A stretch of 64,000 bases of DNA from Planoprotostelium fungivorum (lineage: Eukaryota > Evosea > Variosea > Cavosteliida > Cavosteliaceae), in assembly GCA_003024175.1 (NCBI GenBank), contig MDYQ01000034.1, forward strand, positions 105,499 through 169,498, read 5' to 3'. Positions 1-12,332 of the stretch are shown in pieces. The notes beneath the pieces were generated by a model that was not told the DNA's origin, made no database searches, and saw nothing but the letters and a program-made list of their open reading frames with translations. The first letter of the stretch is position 1. Every line of letters begins with the position of its first letter. The translations under genes were made by a program, and so were the position numbers.

Positions 1-3000
1 GATGTCAGGAGATTCGTATGCTTCTGTTTGTTCCTCACCCTTTGAATTGAGGGCGATGGATGTGCTGGGTAAGATGGCTAATTTACCCCAGCCACCGTGA
101 CGCATGCAGGTGGACATGAAGTAAAGTTTCTTGTGTGGACCACTCAGACCTGATCACGTGTCATCCATCATGTCTTCATTCCATAGAGATGTAGATGTAA
201 AGACGATGGCAGTGATGTGCACATGATCATCATCATCGTGTCACAGATGAAAAAAGAGATGATCACCGTGCAGAGACAGATGCTTGAGATCTGATCTGGC
301 CACCGCTTGAAACATCTCGTAACTGAATCGGTAAGACACTCTCGTCGCCGTCACCAGATTCGCGGCGAAGGCGAAATTATTCGATTTGTACTGATCTACA
401 ACGTGCTGCATCCTCATGAGAACATAGTTCTCTTCTGATCGCCTCGGGTAATGGATTCTGGCGGGAGAAAATGTGACGGAGCCGTACAATTGTTCTTCTG
501 CCTGGAGACACTGCTGCCACACCTGATGATAGAGTCAGAAGAGAAGTAAGAATCGAGATGAAGTATGGTCTACAACGAGCCGTAACAAAGTAGAAGAAGA
601 GGGGAGAGAAATAAAAACGTACGGCAGGGACGTCTTCGAAGACTTCTGCCTTTGTGGGGGGCTTCACGATCGGCTACCATCGATCAGTTTCTTCTTTCAA
701 AGACATTTATATCTTTTTCTCTATTTCTCACCTGTCTGAATCGACTCATGACACTGCTACTCTTCGTCCTCTCGTCTACAATTCGATCACTCCCGTTTCA
801 TTCTTATGAAACCCACCGATCTTCGTCTTGTGTCTTCCGATGGGCATGGGTTTCGATTGTAGATTGACCACTTCTTCTCTCCTGGCCTCGCTCATATTCA
901 TCTGCTGGCAGATCTGTTGGATTCTGGCTTCGATGCGGTCCGAAGGCGCCACGATGAACGTACACGGGTGCGTACTGTACTTCTTGTTACACGTGATCTC
1001 CACGGCGACCAACGTGCGGCCGTGGCCTGGGAATGTCAGATGAAATCTCGACGAAATCTCTCACCGTAACAAGACGTCATCCAGCCTGATAAGTACCCGG
1101 CCAACGAGGCACATTCGTGTTGGTTTCCGCCTTCTGACAGATGAATCTGTTAAACCTTCAGATCTGGAGTTGTCGACGTCGACATTTACCTTCAAGAACA
1201 TGTCTTCGTAATCAGAGTAGTACTCCACGACTTGACATTTCGACCAGCCTGTTGGAGGTGAGAAAAGTCGACGAAAAGTCACTGACCCAGGTAAGAAGTA
1301 AAGATGGCACCCGCCAGACCCGGGTGTTTCAATTCAATGAGACCGAAAGCATCGCAGTACGCCTCGGCGTCCGCTCTGCCCATGACCATCCACCTGATTT
1401 TCCGTGAACCTTCGATCTACAACGCGACATTTCACCTGTGGTAATTGTGTCCTTCTAACGAGCGGCTGGGAGCCAAGAAACCGAGTTCGTCTCGTAAGAT
1501 GGAGAGCATGGTTGGACCCATTTCCTGCAGGGAAGAAGCTCTGAGTAGGAGCGAGTTGAAATCGGAGATGGTGATGATGCCCTGTCATGCGATGAGAAAC
1601 AATTTTATTAATAAAATAAAAATTGTCACCTTTCGGATGTCGACCCTCGTCCTCGAATTGAAAAATACCTTGGCTTTTCCCTCGATCTACAACGAGTCAG
1701 GGTTTTCCATTAAGAATAGCCTCACCTGTTCCAGCGGCCCTACAGCTTCGGGGCTCAAAATAACCTTCTTCTGTCTGTTTCGACTGATCCGAACGCCCTG
1801 CCAAAACAGAGTTCGATTCTTCACCTTACCAGAATCGTCGACAGGAGACGACGGTGCAGAATTGGCCTGCGAAACCGTCAGTCATCGCGTCGACAATTCG
1901 TAGACAGAGTTAAAGGTTTCGTATTCTGTACCTGTGTGGCCGGTGGGTTACCATCGTAACTCTCGAAAGAGGACTGCTGCCACAGAGCTGGTTCGGTGGA
2001 AAGAGATGCCTCGTACAGCTGTTCGTCGCTCATGATCGTGTCACCACACTTGAGCACGTTGAGGACCCTGGGCTGTCACCGTTTCAATCCCCGCTCCCTC
2101 CCATTTTTCTCTCTCACGTCGACGTAGAATTCGTACTCGTGGGACTGTTTCTCCCACAGGAAGGCCAATTGATTTTCGATCAATTTGATCGTATCGAAAT
2201 TTACCTTCGAAGACGTCAGAATGGAAAACTCGTGGAGAATTTGCGGAGAATTCACCTCTCCCTCCTCCGTGTAAGCTCGGTTCTCGTTGACAAACGTGAA
2301 ATCTCTCATTAAGAGTCCCAAAAGGGGCACCCTTGGTCCCACCCTCTCCACCACCTCCGCTCGGTACCTAACACGTCATTACGTAACTCGAAATCTCGTC
2401 GACATACCTGGCGAAATTCTTCCCCGGGCTCATCTTTGCGTCCAAGTCATCGTAATCGATCTGGTCGCGTTCCGAAATATTGATCCACGCTCCTTTCAAT
2501 CTCTGTACAACGTAATGATTCAAGCCAGACACGACTGCCATACAACCCTCGAAATTTCCGAGGAGATCGCAGCGCTGGGAAGGTCAGGGAGGTGATGGGT
2601 GATGACGTCACCTTGGCCGTGCGTATCATACGTTCGATGATTTCGGTCTGACCCGCCCGACTCGTTTCCGTTACGATGCAACATTTGACCCAATCACTGA
2701 TCTACAACGCGATAAGACATCTCCACGCGAATGAGATGTCATCGTATGATATCATCACGTTTGACGTGTACACATACATATGATATCTCGAAATCTCACC
2801 TGGTTGAACGTGGCCGTGAGATCGTCTATGCTCTTCGTCTTCCTCTTCCCTTCGTCCCAATTCATCTTCACCATGCACTCTGACCCTGTCGAAATGTCAA
2901 CGAGTTTTCATCGACTTCTCCTTCACCTTTCATCTTCCTAAATTCATCGTACAATCGCAGCGTCAGGGCATCGCCCACGGCTTCAGGTGTGTAACGTAGA

Positions 3001-3776
3001 ATTGGTAGCAATTTCGAGTTACGTATGCCCATTTGTATGGTGTCCACCCTGAACGATCCACTCCTCGATCGTGAAGTCTGAGAGAATTGAGTGAAATTTC
3101 GCGTGGCAGGTAACATCACCAGGTCTAGATTGGTAGAGTGGCGGCGAGGTTTAGAGTTGAACTTCTGCATGCGAGCGGCTGATGTGACGAGGGTAGAGGT
3201 CTTCTCGTTTAAAGGACGTTCTGAGTCGTTCGGTGTGGTGGAAGACGTGGAAGTGGGTCGAGATGGCTCAATGGGGGTGGCGATCGAATCGGCACGATGT
3301 GATTTCATCTTTCGGATGATGAGGCGGGAAGGATTGGCCAGCTGCGTGTAGAATGAACGAAAGGACACGTGTAGAAGATGTCGGGTGTATGAGATGTGTG
3401 ATTCGAGAAATGTGCGATTGATATGGGAAGATGATGCAGATCGGAAAGAGAAGGTGATGGTGTGGGCTCTCATCTCACCCTTATAAATAAGAGTTTCAAT
3501 TCGTTCTTTCTACAGGGAAACTCATCGACCCTCTGAACGATGGAGAGTCTATCCTTTGGAGAGAAATCATCTCTGAAACTCTCGTTGAACCACATCAATA
3601 AGAAATCCATGGCACTGAACGTGTCGTCAATAAATGCGTCAGATGGACACATGAGACATGCGATGTATACCTCTCCATGGCTGCAGGATTGTCTATACTA
3701 TCGTCTAAACTACTCCAGTTTCAGAGATGGTGTGTAATATAGCATCCAAGACTCACAATTTCTGCCATATTGCCAT
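1..3776 (-). CDS. RasGEF-domain guanine nucleotide exchange factor, 3' end outside window
   Basis: Exchange factor predicted to load GTP onto a Ras/Rap-type small GTPase at membranes. The start is read at 3776 (MAIWQKF spliced to HGEVYIACLM), because this ATG gives the phase needed to join exon 2. Exon 2 (about 3690-3482) has a helical REM-like look (DFLLMWFNESF). A serine-rich linker (about 3350-3050) precedes the catalytic RasGEF core at about 3000-2060: LPILRYTPEAVGDALTLRLYDEF, ATFNQ-ISDWVKCC, CRDLGNFEGCMAVVSGLNHYVVQRLK, MSPGKNFARYRAEV, VPLLGLLMRDFTFVNE. These match RasGEF helices in order. Downstream, about 2000-1, are several exons I cannot name (MVMGRADAEAYCDAFG, VEITCNKKYSTHPCTFIV, KKLYFMSTCMRHGGWG); a ubiquitin-like or FERM-like fold is possible. 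The last visible frame is still open at base 1, so the C terminus lies outside. Introns are short; several end in CGTTGTAG. Confidence 0.8.
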
Positions 3777-4487
3777 CAGTTCAGAGGGTTCTATATACTT
3801 TCTAAAGGTACAGATGAAAGTTCTCGTCTCAACTTCTAACCGTTAGATCTTCGGACACCATCACTCTTTCTCTCTCATCACCTCTATTCCGCGTACTATC
3901 AGAGAAGAGATCGAGAGCCCATCGATTCAACGAGGGAGGTGCCACCTTCTTCATCTCATGTGGTTGGAGAAATAACAACCGCCGCTGGTGTCAAAAAGTG
4001 TCAACCAACCACGGAAGCCTCAGCTGCGACCCGCACTTTAGCGTTGGAGGGATTCTGAACATCGATTTAATCGAGCGGAACAGGTGTACGATGGTTTAGA
4101 AGACGACAGTGTGCTGTGGCGTCAATACTATATCGTGATGAATGAAACAGGGAAAGTTATGAAGAGCCCCAGTAACACAATGAACTCTATCAACTCTGTG
4201 GACCAAAACGCCTCGGGCGGTACAGAACAGTACAGTACGAACCCTGGGATCGTAACAACTTGTCTATTTCTGGATTGAACGACGACCACCACTCGTCCCA
4301 TCAGATGGTGATTCACTCGAGGGTCACGCACTGCGAGGACGTCTAATAGAGGTGGGGAGGTTGTGTTGGGTGCCTCTTTTTGATCATTTCGGTTCAATTT
4401 GAAAATGTGAGAAAAAGATATCATGAAAGACGTCTTCCGAACATGAGATGCGATTGAGATTGTTACATCACCCCGCACATCATCACA
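3777..4487. other. Stretch without an assigned gene between RasGEF and BRX1 starts
   Basis: Divergent upstream regions of the RasGEF gene (-) and BRX1 (+). Two plus-strand open stretches exist: about 3894-4098 (ending IERNRCTMV-stop) and 4087-4278 (DDSVLWRQYYIVMNETG). A minus-strand frame at 4128-4478 is also open and hydrophobic in its last third. None resembles a known family and no convincing splice chain joins them. A small lineage-specific gene cannot be excluded. Confidence 0.35.
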
Positions 4488-6196
4488 ATGTCTAAGAGAA
4501 AGTTAAGAGAAGGTGAGATCGTGTTTCTGATGTGCATTCAATCAATCCTGAATCATATCTCGCACGATGTTGATATTGGAACATCTTCTCAATCCGTGTA
4601 GTTACAGCGCTGGTGAACAGCAACAATGAGACCTTCAAACATGTGAGTTGAAATGTTACTGTTTTCATTGATGTTGGAAAATTAGGAGATAGAGGAAGAG
4701 TTAATCATGGCTGAAGATGTAGAAGAAGATTTTGATGAGGACGTTGATGACGACGACGATGTCGATGACGAAGGAGGTGCGCTCGTCAGACATTCAATGT
4801 CAATCACAATCTCCACTTTGATTTCGATCCCTTACATGAATGCAGTCACCGAAGAAGAAGCCAAGGCATACTTGGCCTATCTCAACGATAAAGTGAAAGC
4901 CGAAGAGAAGAAAAACAATCGACTCCAGCCCCTCCGATTCACATCGAATGACGATGCCCCGAAACGTTTCTTTAACAAACAGAGAGTCCTCACTCTGGCC
5001 ACCAATGGTATTCACACACGTCACAGACATCTCCTCAATGACATACAAACCCTCCTCCCTCACTGCAAGAAAGAATCCAAGTTCGACCGAAATGGTACAC
5101 CTCGCGTTTCATTCGAATGAGACTGACGCGTTGTAGATCCCATCAGCAGCGTCACGGAGATCGCTGAATTGAGAAACTGCAACAACGTCATCTTCTTCGA
5201 GCAGACGCCCAGAGACTGTTTCATGTGGCTGTCCAAGAGTCCCAACGGACCCTCTGCCAAGTTCATCCTCTCTAACGGTACGAATTTATTTCATTTTATT
5301 TCGTTGAATTGGGACCTCAGTCCACACGCTGGACGAGTTGAAGATGATGGGAAACTGTCTCAAGGGAGGTCGTCCAATTCTTGTTTTCGACGACAATTTC
5401 GAGTCTAAGCCTCACTGGAAGGTCATCAAGGAACTTCTCTTCCAGGTAACCTCATCATCTCACCATCATCATCTTTCATCATCATCTCTACATCATCTCA
5501 TTCCGATCACCCGCATCATCATCGTCCACTCGTTCATCTCTCTCCACCACATGACGTCATGAGATGACCTCCCTCATCACCTTCATGACTCACCTTCTCT
5601 CAGACGTTCGGAACACCGAAGGGACATCCCAAGAGTATGCCTTTCATCGATCACGTCTACAGCTTCCACATCGCAGACGACCGCATCTGGTTCCGCCACT
5701 ACCAGGTGAGTTCCCGCCAAAAAGTGGTCCACCTTCTCATTCGAACGACCAGGTGGCCGAGGAGGACCCCGAGAAGAGGAGCGGTGAAGAGAATCCAACG
5801 GAGTTGGTCGAAATTGGTCCCCGTTTCATTTTGAACCCCATCAAGATTTTATCTGGAAGCTTCAGCGGTGGCACGTTGTTCCAGAATCACGAGTACCTCG
5901 CCGCTGTTCAGGTGATCAAATCTTCTTTTTTTTTTCACATTTTTGTGATGAAATCTTTTTCTTCGTGTGGAAATGTTTTTTTCGAGAAAATTTTTCTTTG
6001 GAAATGGCTGTGCGAATAAGAATGGCCGGTTGTAGATGGATGAGACGCTCATCATCATCAGGCCGAGAGAGATGCAAAGAAGCAACGCATGACGGGCAGT
6101 CAAAAGAGGACAGGGAACAAACAGAAGAAGGGAAAGAGGAAGGAGGAGCTCACGACACACGCCCCCACCTACCTCGACAATGTCTTCGAAGAATAA
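4488..6196 (+). CDS. BRX1: Ribosome biogenesis protein BRX1 (Brix domain)
   Basis: Nucleolar Brix-domain protein needed for 60S ribosomal subunit assembly. ATG at 4488 opens MSKRKLRE, followed by a small exon, an acidic exon (EEDFDEDVDDDDDVDDEG), then the Brix core: FFNKQRVLTLATNGI, RHRHLLNDIQTLLPHCKKESKFD, RNCNNVIFFEQTPRD, LWLSKSPNGPSAKF-type sequence (here MWLSKSPNGPSAKFILSN), LKGGRPILVFDDNF, HVYSFHIADDRIWFRHYQ. It continues EIGPRFILNPIKILSGSFSGGTLFQN and a lysine/glutamine-rich basic tail ending PTYLDNVFEE. At least eight short introns were read; the one at about 5096-5136 ends CTGACGCGTTGTAG. Convergent with the next gene, the two stops being 16 bp apart. Family assignment is secure; the second small exon is less so. 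Confidence 0.93.
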
Positions 6197-6212
6197 AATG
6201 TCTCTCCCTCTT

Positions 6213-6891
6213 TTATTTCTTCACGGCGTCTTCGATGTGAATGTGTCCGGGGCTGGGGTGGTCTAATACGCCCGTCCTCTCAACGGTGTGCAGTGGTGGA
6301 GGTGTGTTGTGATGGATGGGTAATGGCGTGGGGAGGGTTTCATTCATGAGACGATTGAGATCACTTCGAGCGTGAGCGTCCGCGATTTCGAGGTTGGCAT
6401 CGCCTCCACCGGTCACGGTTCTGATCTGGACGATGGTCGGTGATGGGAATGGAGATGGTGAGATGGATGCAATGTGAAGATCTCACGTCGGAGGCGAGGG
6501 CGTGGCGGCCTACGTAGGCAATGCCGAATGCAAACATGAGCACGCCGAAGGAGCTGATGGCTAGAGCTCTCGAAGCCAAACCGACTGGAGTCGCTTTATC
6601 TCTGATGTCTTTCATGAGTCGCTATCGATGGGTGAGGTGCGAAGATTAAAGTTCTCTTCAGCCAAGAGGTGAAACTCACCCCTTTGTGATTTCCTCTCTT
6701 TAATACTGCATTGACACCGACGAAGAATCCAATGGCAACACCAGCGGTTGCCATCCCTATAACGCTTCAGATGATGCAATGTCGAATCGATTAACCTCCA
6801 ATGATCCCCATGAGAGCCACTTTTCTCTGAGGTGTCGGCTGTATTTCAGGCGTCTTGATCGTTACGCTAGGTTCGTGGTCGGTATTCATGA
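6213..6891 (-). CDS. TMEM242-like small membrane protein
   Basis: About 150 residues with two membrane segments, read over four exons from ATG at 6891: MNTDHEPSVTIKTPEIQ, GGMATAGVAIGFFVGVNAVLK (TM1), ATPVGLASRALAISSFGVLMFAFGIAYVG (TM2 preceded by an ALASRAL-type motif), then a hydrophilic tail ending HIHIEDAVKK. The spacing of the two helices and the Leu-Ala-x-Arg-Ala-Leu motif before the second resemble TMEM242, a mitochondrial inner-membrane protein linked to ATP synthase and complex I assembly. The tail is longer than in the animal protein. Introns: GTTAAT...TTATAG, GTGAGT...CGATAG, GTGAGA...TCCAG. Homology is by eye only. Confidence 0.6.
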
Positions 6892-7763
6892 TGTTATGTC
6901 GATGTGATCTCGCCTGTAATTTTCGCTATCATCTACAAACACAAATTTCCATTTTCCACACAATATATCACTCTTTTGATGATATTCTGTGGAGGATGCT
7001 GGACATCCATGGCTATGAGCTGAAATCGAGCCAAGTAGACGCTTCCGATCTAATTCACCAAGTACATGACTTCCGTCACGGTCATCGATGAAACATTCAC
7101 ATGAGACGATCAAACTCTGTAGAAAAACTCTATGTATATGGAAAATTCAAATGGTACTGGACCGGGCCGTCGTCGTATGTCGTAGTCGTAAGGCTCCGCA
7201 GGGGGCTGAACTCGTTCATACTTTGAAAGGAGCTGAACCATCCGATAGCCTCTCCATCATCACCTGTCTCCTCTTCGCTCGGTCTAGCGTGCTACTGTGG
7301 ACACTCGGTATTGCGCGGGGGCTATGTGCAGAGTACTGCTGTGCTGGGCGCGGGCGTGTGATGGTACAGGTGGTAAGGTGAGGTGATCTCGTTGATGGTA
7401 AGGTTGTTATGAAGTTACACAAAGGTGAAGGTGCTTGTGGTCGACGGAAATATCGATGAGGACGACAGACGCAATTCATTTGGTTTCCGGTGGAAATAGA
7501 AACGAGATTGCGTCTGAGATCTTCGATCGACTTCGAGGTTTGTCATGGAACTTCAGATGAGGGGGTAGATTTGGGCTGTACCGCGATACGTCGCAGACAG
7601 ATGGGATCGTTGTAGTGCGGTAGATTTCAAACTGATTTTCATCGGGTCACGTGTGCGAGCAGACAGAGTGGGCCCACTCTGATTGACACCGAGTTTTTAG
7701 AGAACACGCTGAAGGTTTCATCTGAAGAAGAAAACACCGACGTGCTGTCTTCAAGTGAGATCA
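6892..7763. other. Intergenic stretch between two divergent genes
   Basis: Upstream of the TMEM242-like gene (-) and of the MBL hydrolase gene (+). Open frames at 7088-7381 (+) and 7216-7479 (-) have no recognisable family and no supporting splice signals; I regard them as chance. No tRNA or known ncRNA was recognised. It probably holds both promoters and the 5' leader of the hydrolase. Confidence 0.4.
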
Positions 7764-9513
7764 ATGAATGCAATCCTCGATCGTGAACAACACAATGTCG
7801 CAAAAATAGAGAATAGAAGAATCAACTCACTGTCTAATTCAAGATCAGATCCGTCAACATCAAATCGACGATCTTAGTTTTAGAGCCCCTTCCATCTCTT
7901 CATTATCTTCTTCAAGTGCCTCAGCACAAAGATTCATTCAACGAAATGGACAGCGCAGAGTGACTCTTCATTTCCATCTTCCATCCTCAACCATTCACAG
8001 AACGAACACAGCAGCCGCCCGCCTGAAAGAGGTCTACCCTGATCTCTTTTTGAAAAAGAAACAGATCAAAGCACGATCTGAATCAGACATCATCGTAGTT
8101 GGTTGTGGAACCAGCGCAGGTATGCCTCGTCTCGGCTGCCTTCTGGAGGTGATGTTATTCTTAGCCACGCACCATTGAAGTCCATGATACAGAGACCAAC
8201 CAAGTGTGATGTCTGTCTAGACGCTCTCACGCCCAACAGCAAGAACCGAAGGCGGAATCCCTCCATTCTCATCCGTTATAAGGGGAAACACAATATCTTG
8301 ATCGATTGTGGTGAGCAGATCGTCAGATGTCGATACATTGATCATAACACATTACACGCGTGAGCTGAAACATGAGAAGGAAAGACATTTCGTGAGTCGA
8401 TGGTGAACCTGATCGCCCGAACTGGCATCACAAGGATCGACGCCGTCATCATCACCCATCAGCATTCCGACGCCATCTTGGGGTGATTTTAATTCATTTT
8501 ATTCTCACATCCATAATCTGAGGACGTTTCCGTTGACTTGAAACAGCCTCGATGACCTGAGAGAGTTCACAGAGAACCACGCTGTACCTGTCTACGTCTC
8601 AGACGAAGATTTTCCGACCATCCAGAGAGTTTTTCCGTACCTGGTCGACACGTCCAAGGTGAGAGTCCATCTACAACGCGCAGACTCACCGTTTCCAGTC
8701 CACGGGGAGTGGTTACGTATCGAAGATCCAGTGGAAGCAGTTCTCTAGAAACGAATCGTTTGACGTGCTGGGTAAGAAGACATCATCGTGCGGCCGATCG
8801 CCTCATCATGGTGACACGTCACAGGCCTCACCTTCACCCCCCTCCGATTGGATCACGGTCCGGGTAATTACTGTCTGGGCTACGCCTTTGGAAAGATCCT
8901 CTATTTATCCGACCTCGTCGGCGTCACACCGGAAGCCCGACAGGTGCATCATGTCATCACCTCCATCTGATCACCGCAGACGGTCGAGCAGCTCATGAAG
9001 AACGAGGCGGGTGACATCGACGTAGACCTCCTCTTTATCGATGCCCTCCTCTTCCATCACACGAACGCGTCCCATTGGAATCTCGTCCAATCGATGAAGT
9101 TGATCCAAGAGTGGAAACCAAAGAAGACGTTGCTCGTTGGAATGGGCCACGAATTTGATTATCGTGTGACGAACAATGTGTTGCAGAGATTGAAAGTACC
9201 TTACGAGCCAGAGTTGGTGCGTCTCATCATCTTCATGCGAGATCACACGTGTTGATCGGTCGATGTTTCACGATCGATCGCATCACAACGTGATGATTGG
9301 ATGATGTCTGATGACACGATGTAGGAAGTGAAGAAAGAGAAGAAGGACAAATCGTGGAAGGAAGGAAAGACGGAGAAAGAAATCGAAGACATCAAGAAGA
9401 AGAAGAGGAGGACCATAGAGAGTGTCTTGAGAAAGGACATCGATCGCAGCGTTCTGGTGGACGTGGAGATGTCTTACGATGGTCTGTGTATTCCGGTCGA
9501 TCTGCCTCAGTAA
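7764..9513 (+). CDS. PhnP-like metallo-beta-lactamase superfamily hydrolase
   Basis: Cytosolic phosphodiesterase-like MBL-fold enzyme of the PhnP type, substrate unknown in eukaryotes. After an unresolved N-terminal exon (a possible ATG is at 7764; the coding frame is certain from about 7882) come IIVVGCGTSAGMPRLGC and CDVCLDALTPNSKNRRRNPS (a CxxC pair, as in PhnP metal-binding sequence), then ILIDCG and the metal motif ITHQHSDAILGLDDLRE. The usual final His of HxHxDH is Ala here, as is typical of this eukaryotic subfamily. Next are LRLDHGPGNYCLGYAFGKILYLSDLVGV and the C-terminal LLVGMGHEFDYR. A lysine/glutamate-rich insert (KKEKKDKSWKEGK) follows before the end CIPVDLPQ. About eight introns; the one after DTSK at 8659 contains ATCTACAACG. 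Confidence 0.85.
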
Positions 9514-9978
9514 ACGATTGTCCTCTCTCTTTTATGGGTCACGAGTGCATCACGTCTTCCCTGGTGTTGGAATCTGCGAACACAGAGAGGAACCAAGAAG
9601 TCGCAGCCACTTCTGGGCTTCGTGTGGTGAACTGCGGCTGGAACGATACCAAACCAGTGGAACCGTCGCTCTTCGTGATGAAATACAGAAATTTGGGGAG
9701 CAATTGCTCATCTTAATCCTCTACTTACGGAAAGAGCTGTCGAAATGTACTGTGCCGCTTCCGTTACAATGACATCGTCAGGTGTTTGAGGTGTGCTCCT
9801 GACATGTCTATGTATTTTCCGTCTAGTTCTCTCGTTTCAATCACTGTCTAGCGAGCTCACACCTCCTCCCCGAGCCAACAGGTAAGAGCGTCTCCCTATT
9901 CTCATCAGCGCCCTGACTCTGGAGCAAGTTGTACCACACACGCTCATCATCACACCCTGTACCTCCACGACAACGACC
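9514..9978. other. Short intergenic stretch with a weak ORF
   Basis: Lies between the MBL stop and the glucanase start. An ATG at 9534 opens 61 codons (MGHECITSSL ... VNCGWNDTKPVEPSLFVMKYR). The GWNDTK...LFVMKYR piece faintly recalls the PI31 proteasome-regulator N domain, but the rest does not, and no following exon was found. Likely 3' UTR plus promoter. Confidence 0.25.
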
Positions 9979-12115
9979 ATGCAACGCATCTTCTATTCCG
10001 TGTTTTTCACCTTCGTCACACTGACAGTGGTCTCTGGTCAGATCTACGGAATCGATTACACGGCCAGCCGAGACAACCCAGCCCGCTGCGCAACTTACGA
10101 TGAAGTCTATAATGATCTTCTCATCCTCCGCAACCACACGTCACAGGTCCGCCTCTATAACGTCCACGAATGTAATCAAGGTAACTTTACTTTGAGAGCC
10201 GCCAAGGCCCTTGGCATGAAGGTCAGTTGAACACATGCGATTAAAACACTCCTAACGAGAACAGGTCTTTCTTGGCATCCAGAATGATCCTCTCGATGTC
10301 GTCTATTGGAGTCTATACATCATCCAATGGGTGGATGATAATTACGGAGTGGCTGACATCATTACCGGCCTGACTGTCGGCTGCGAGTCTCTTTTGAGGA
10401 AAGATTTGACCGTAGAAACGGTAGTCCAACGGATCAGCCTGGTCAAGGTGAATAGAAGACACCGACATCATGGTCTCTGATCCGGTGTCTTTAGAACTGG
10501 ACGATATCCATGGGCTACACGTTTCCGGTCGGAACTGCCGAATATACAACCGCAGTCGTCAACTATGCAAAGCAGTTGGGTCCAGTCTGCGACATCATCC
10601 TCTTCAATGTGATATCATCTTGATGTCCTCTTCTTCATCTCACCTCTTTCAGATCTTCCCCATCTACGAGGGAACGCTCATCCGCTCCGCCACAGACACT
10701 TCATCTGCAGATCACATCGTGCAACGAGTGAAGACTGTCCAAGCTCAATACCCCAACACCACCGTCATGATCGGGGAGACCGGTTGGTCCTCTTATAATT
10801 CACAGAGCGCTCGGGTGATTCAACGTTCATTCATTAGAACATCATCCATCTCTCCGATCTTTGTTCCATGGATGAGACTGACAGGCCTTCAGAATGGAAC
10901 GATCACTCTAGATTGGTATCTGAAGCAGATGTCGTGCAGATGCTTTAAAGAGAACATCCCCCTCTTCTGGTTCGAAGCCTTCGATCAGCCTTCCATGACC
11001 GATCCGAGGTGCGCATTCACACGAGACATCACGTACTGACTCGTTGTAGAGAGGCAAACTGGGGTATTTACACCAATTCGAGACAGCCTAAGTTCAATCT
11101 GACATCTTGGGACTGCACGAGTGAGTCGTTGTATAATGAAATGAATCTCTTAGCATCTTCAGATAAGGGTTACCCTTACCTCCCACCCACTTCGACGTAC
11201 TACAACGCGCCAGTCTCCACGTCGGCACCCGTCGTCACGTGCCACAACATGTACGACACACTCCAATGTCGTATCTACAACGAGGACCCCTCTCAAGTCA
11301 ACTCAACCACCGTTGGAAACATCCTCAACTATCTCTGCAACCAAAACGAGGCGTACTGCTCTCAATTGGCCACCGGAGCAGCATACTCTCGTTGTAGTGC
11401 GACCCAGAGGGCCTCCTGGGCCATGGACCAATTTTGGCGGGAAAATCACAACGTCCAGGGCGAGACGGCCTGCCAATTCGATGGCTTGGGACAGATCGTC
11501 TACGACAATCTGGACGATACGTACGCCTGTCACTCCATGTACGCCTCCCTGTCTTGTCGGACTCCATCAGAGGACCCGTCTCAATCGAATGTGACGCTGG
11601 CTGGTGACACCCTTCAGTGGATCTGCTCGAATTTTCCGCAGAATTGCGCGGGCATCGCTCCAGGCGGTCAGTACGCAGGGTGTAACGTCGTAGAGAGGCT
11701 ATCGTACGCAATGGACAGATTCTACTCGGAAAACGGGCCCAGGCAGGGGGACAGCGCCTGCTACTTTGACGGACAAGGTCTCATCATCGAGAGGGTACCG
11801 TTGGACACGATCACTGTTGCCGTCTCGAACTCTCCCGCCATCTCTTCTCTCACGAACGTGCCGATGTCTTCTGAAACATCACTGACGTCTTCACATCTGG
11901 CCGCATCATCGTCTAGAACATCATCATCACCGCCCCGATCGGAAGCATCTTCATCATCGCCATCGCGAGAGACATCGGAGGAGTCAGGGACGACAGCGGC
12001 AGCGACCAGCGTGAAGGTCAACGATCCACAGAACTTGGGTGCACAGGGCTCAGCTTCTTATTCCTTACCGTGTACCATCCTCTTTTTGTTCACCGTGCTA
12101 TCCTTAGTATTGTAA
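9979..12115 (+). CDS. Secreted GH17 endo-1,3-beta-glucanase with two X8 (CBM43) domains and GPI-type tail
   Basis: Glycoside hydrolase family 17 enzyme predicted to cut or remodel beta-1,3-glucan outside the cell. A signal peptide (MQRIFYSVFFTFVTLTVVSG) is followed by QIYGIDYTAS, VRLYNVHECNQ, the acid/base region LTVGCESLLRKD (family VGNE, here VGCE), and the nucleophile MIGETGWSS, then IPLFWFEAFDQPS and NWGIYTNSRQPKF. Two C-terminal X8 modules follow, each with six spaced cysteines (CHNMYDTLQC..., CHSMYASLSC...), a Ser-rich linker, and a hydrophobic end (LPCTILFLFTVLSLVL) typical of GPI addition. Exon ends used: 10221/10265, an intron with GTGAATAG donor, GTGATATC donor, CGG before GTGATTC with acceptor CCTTCAG, and 11008/11050 (acceptor CTGACTCGTTGTAG). 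Asn to Cys next to the acid/base Glu is unusual. AATAAA follows the stop. Confidence 0.9.
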
Positions 12116-12332
12116 TAAACTCGACGAAATGAATGAAACGTTATCTCGTCACACGACGCACGATGCTCGACGAAGGGGTGTGTGATCTCACAAACGAAAG
12201 AGAATAAACTATTCCACAGTACACATCAGAGCCTGTACGTGGCACAGAGAGAGAACAAGAGCAAGTGTTTGAAAATAGATGCTATGTGAGATGAGAGATA
12301 GGTGGTAGTACAACACGTGTATTTCATTCGTG

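Noticed and set aside
6892-7763. ORFs at 7088-7381 (+) and 7216-7479 (-)
   Set aside because: No family resemblance, no splice signals, and they mutually overlap; consistent with chance open frames in intergenic DNA.
11268-11290. ATCTACAACG inside the glucanase as another intronic motif
   Set aside because: Here it encodes RIYNED within the first X8 module, aligned with RTPSED in the second, so this copy is coding.
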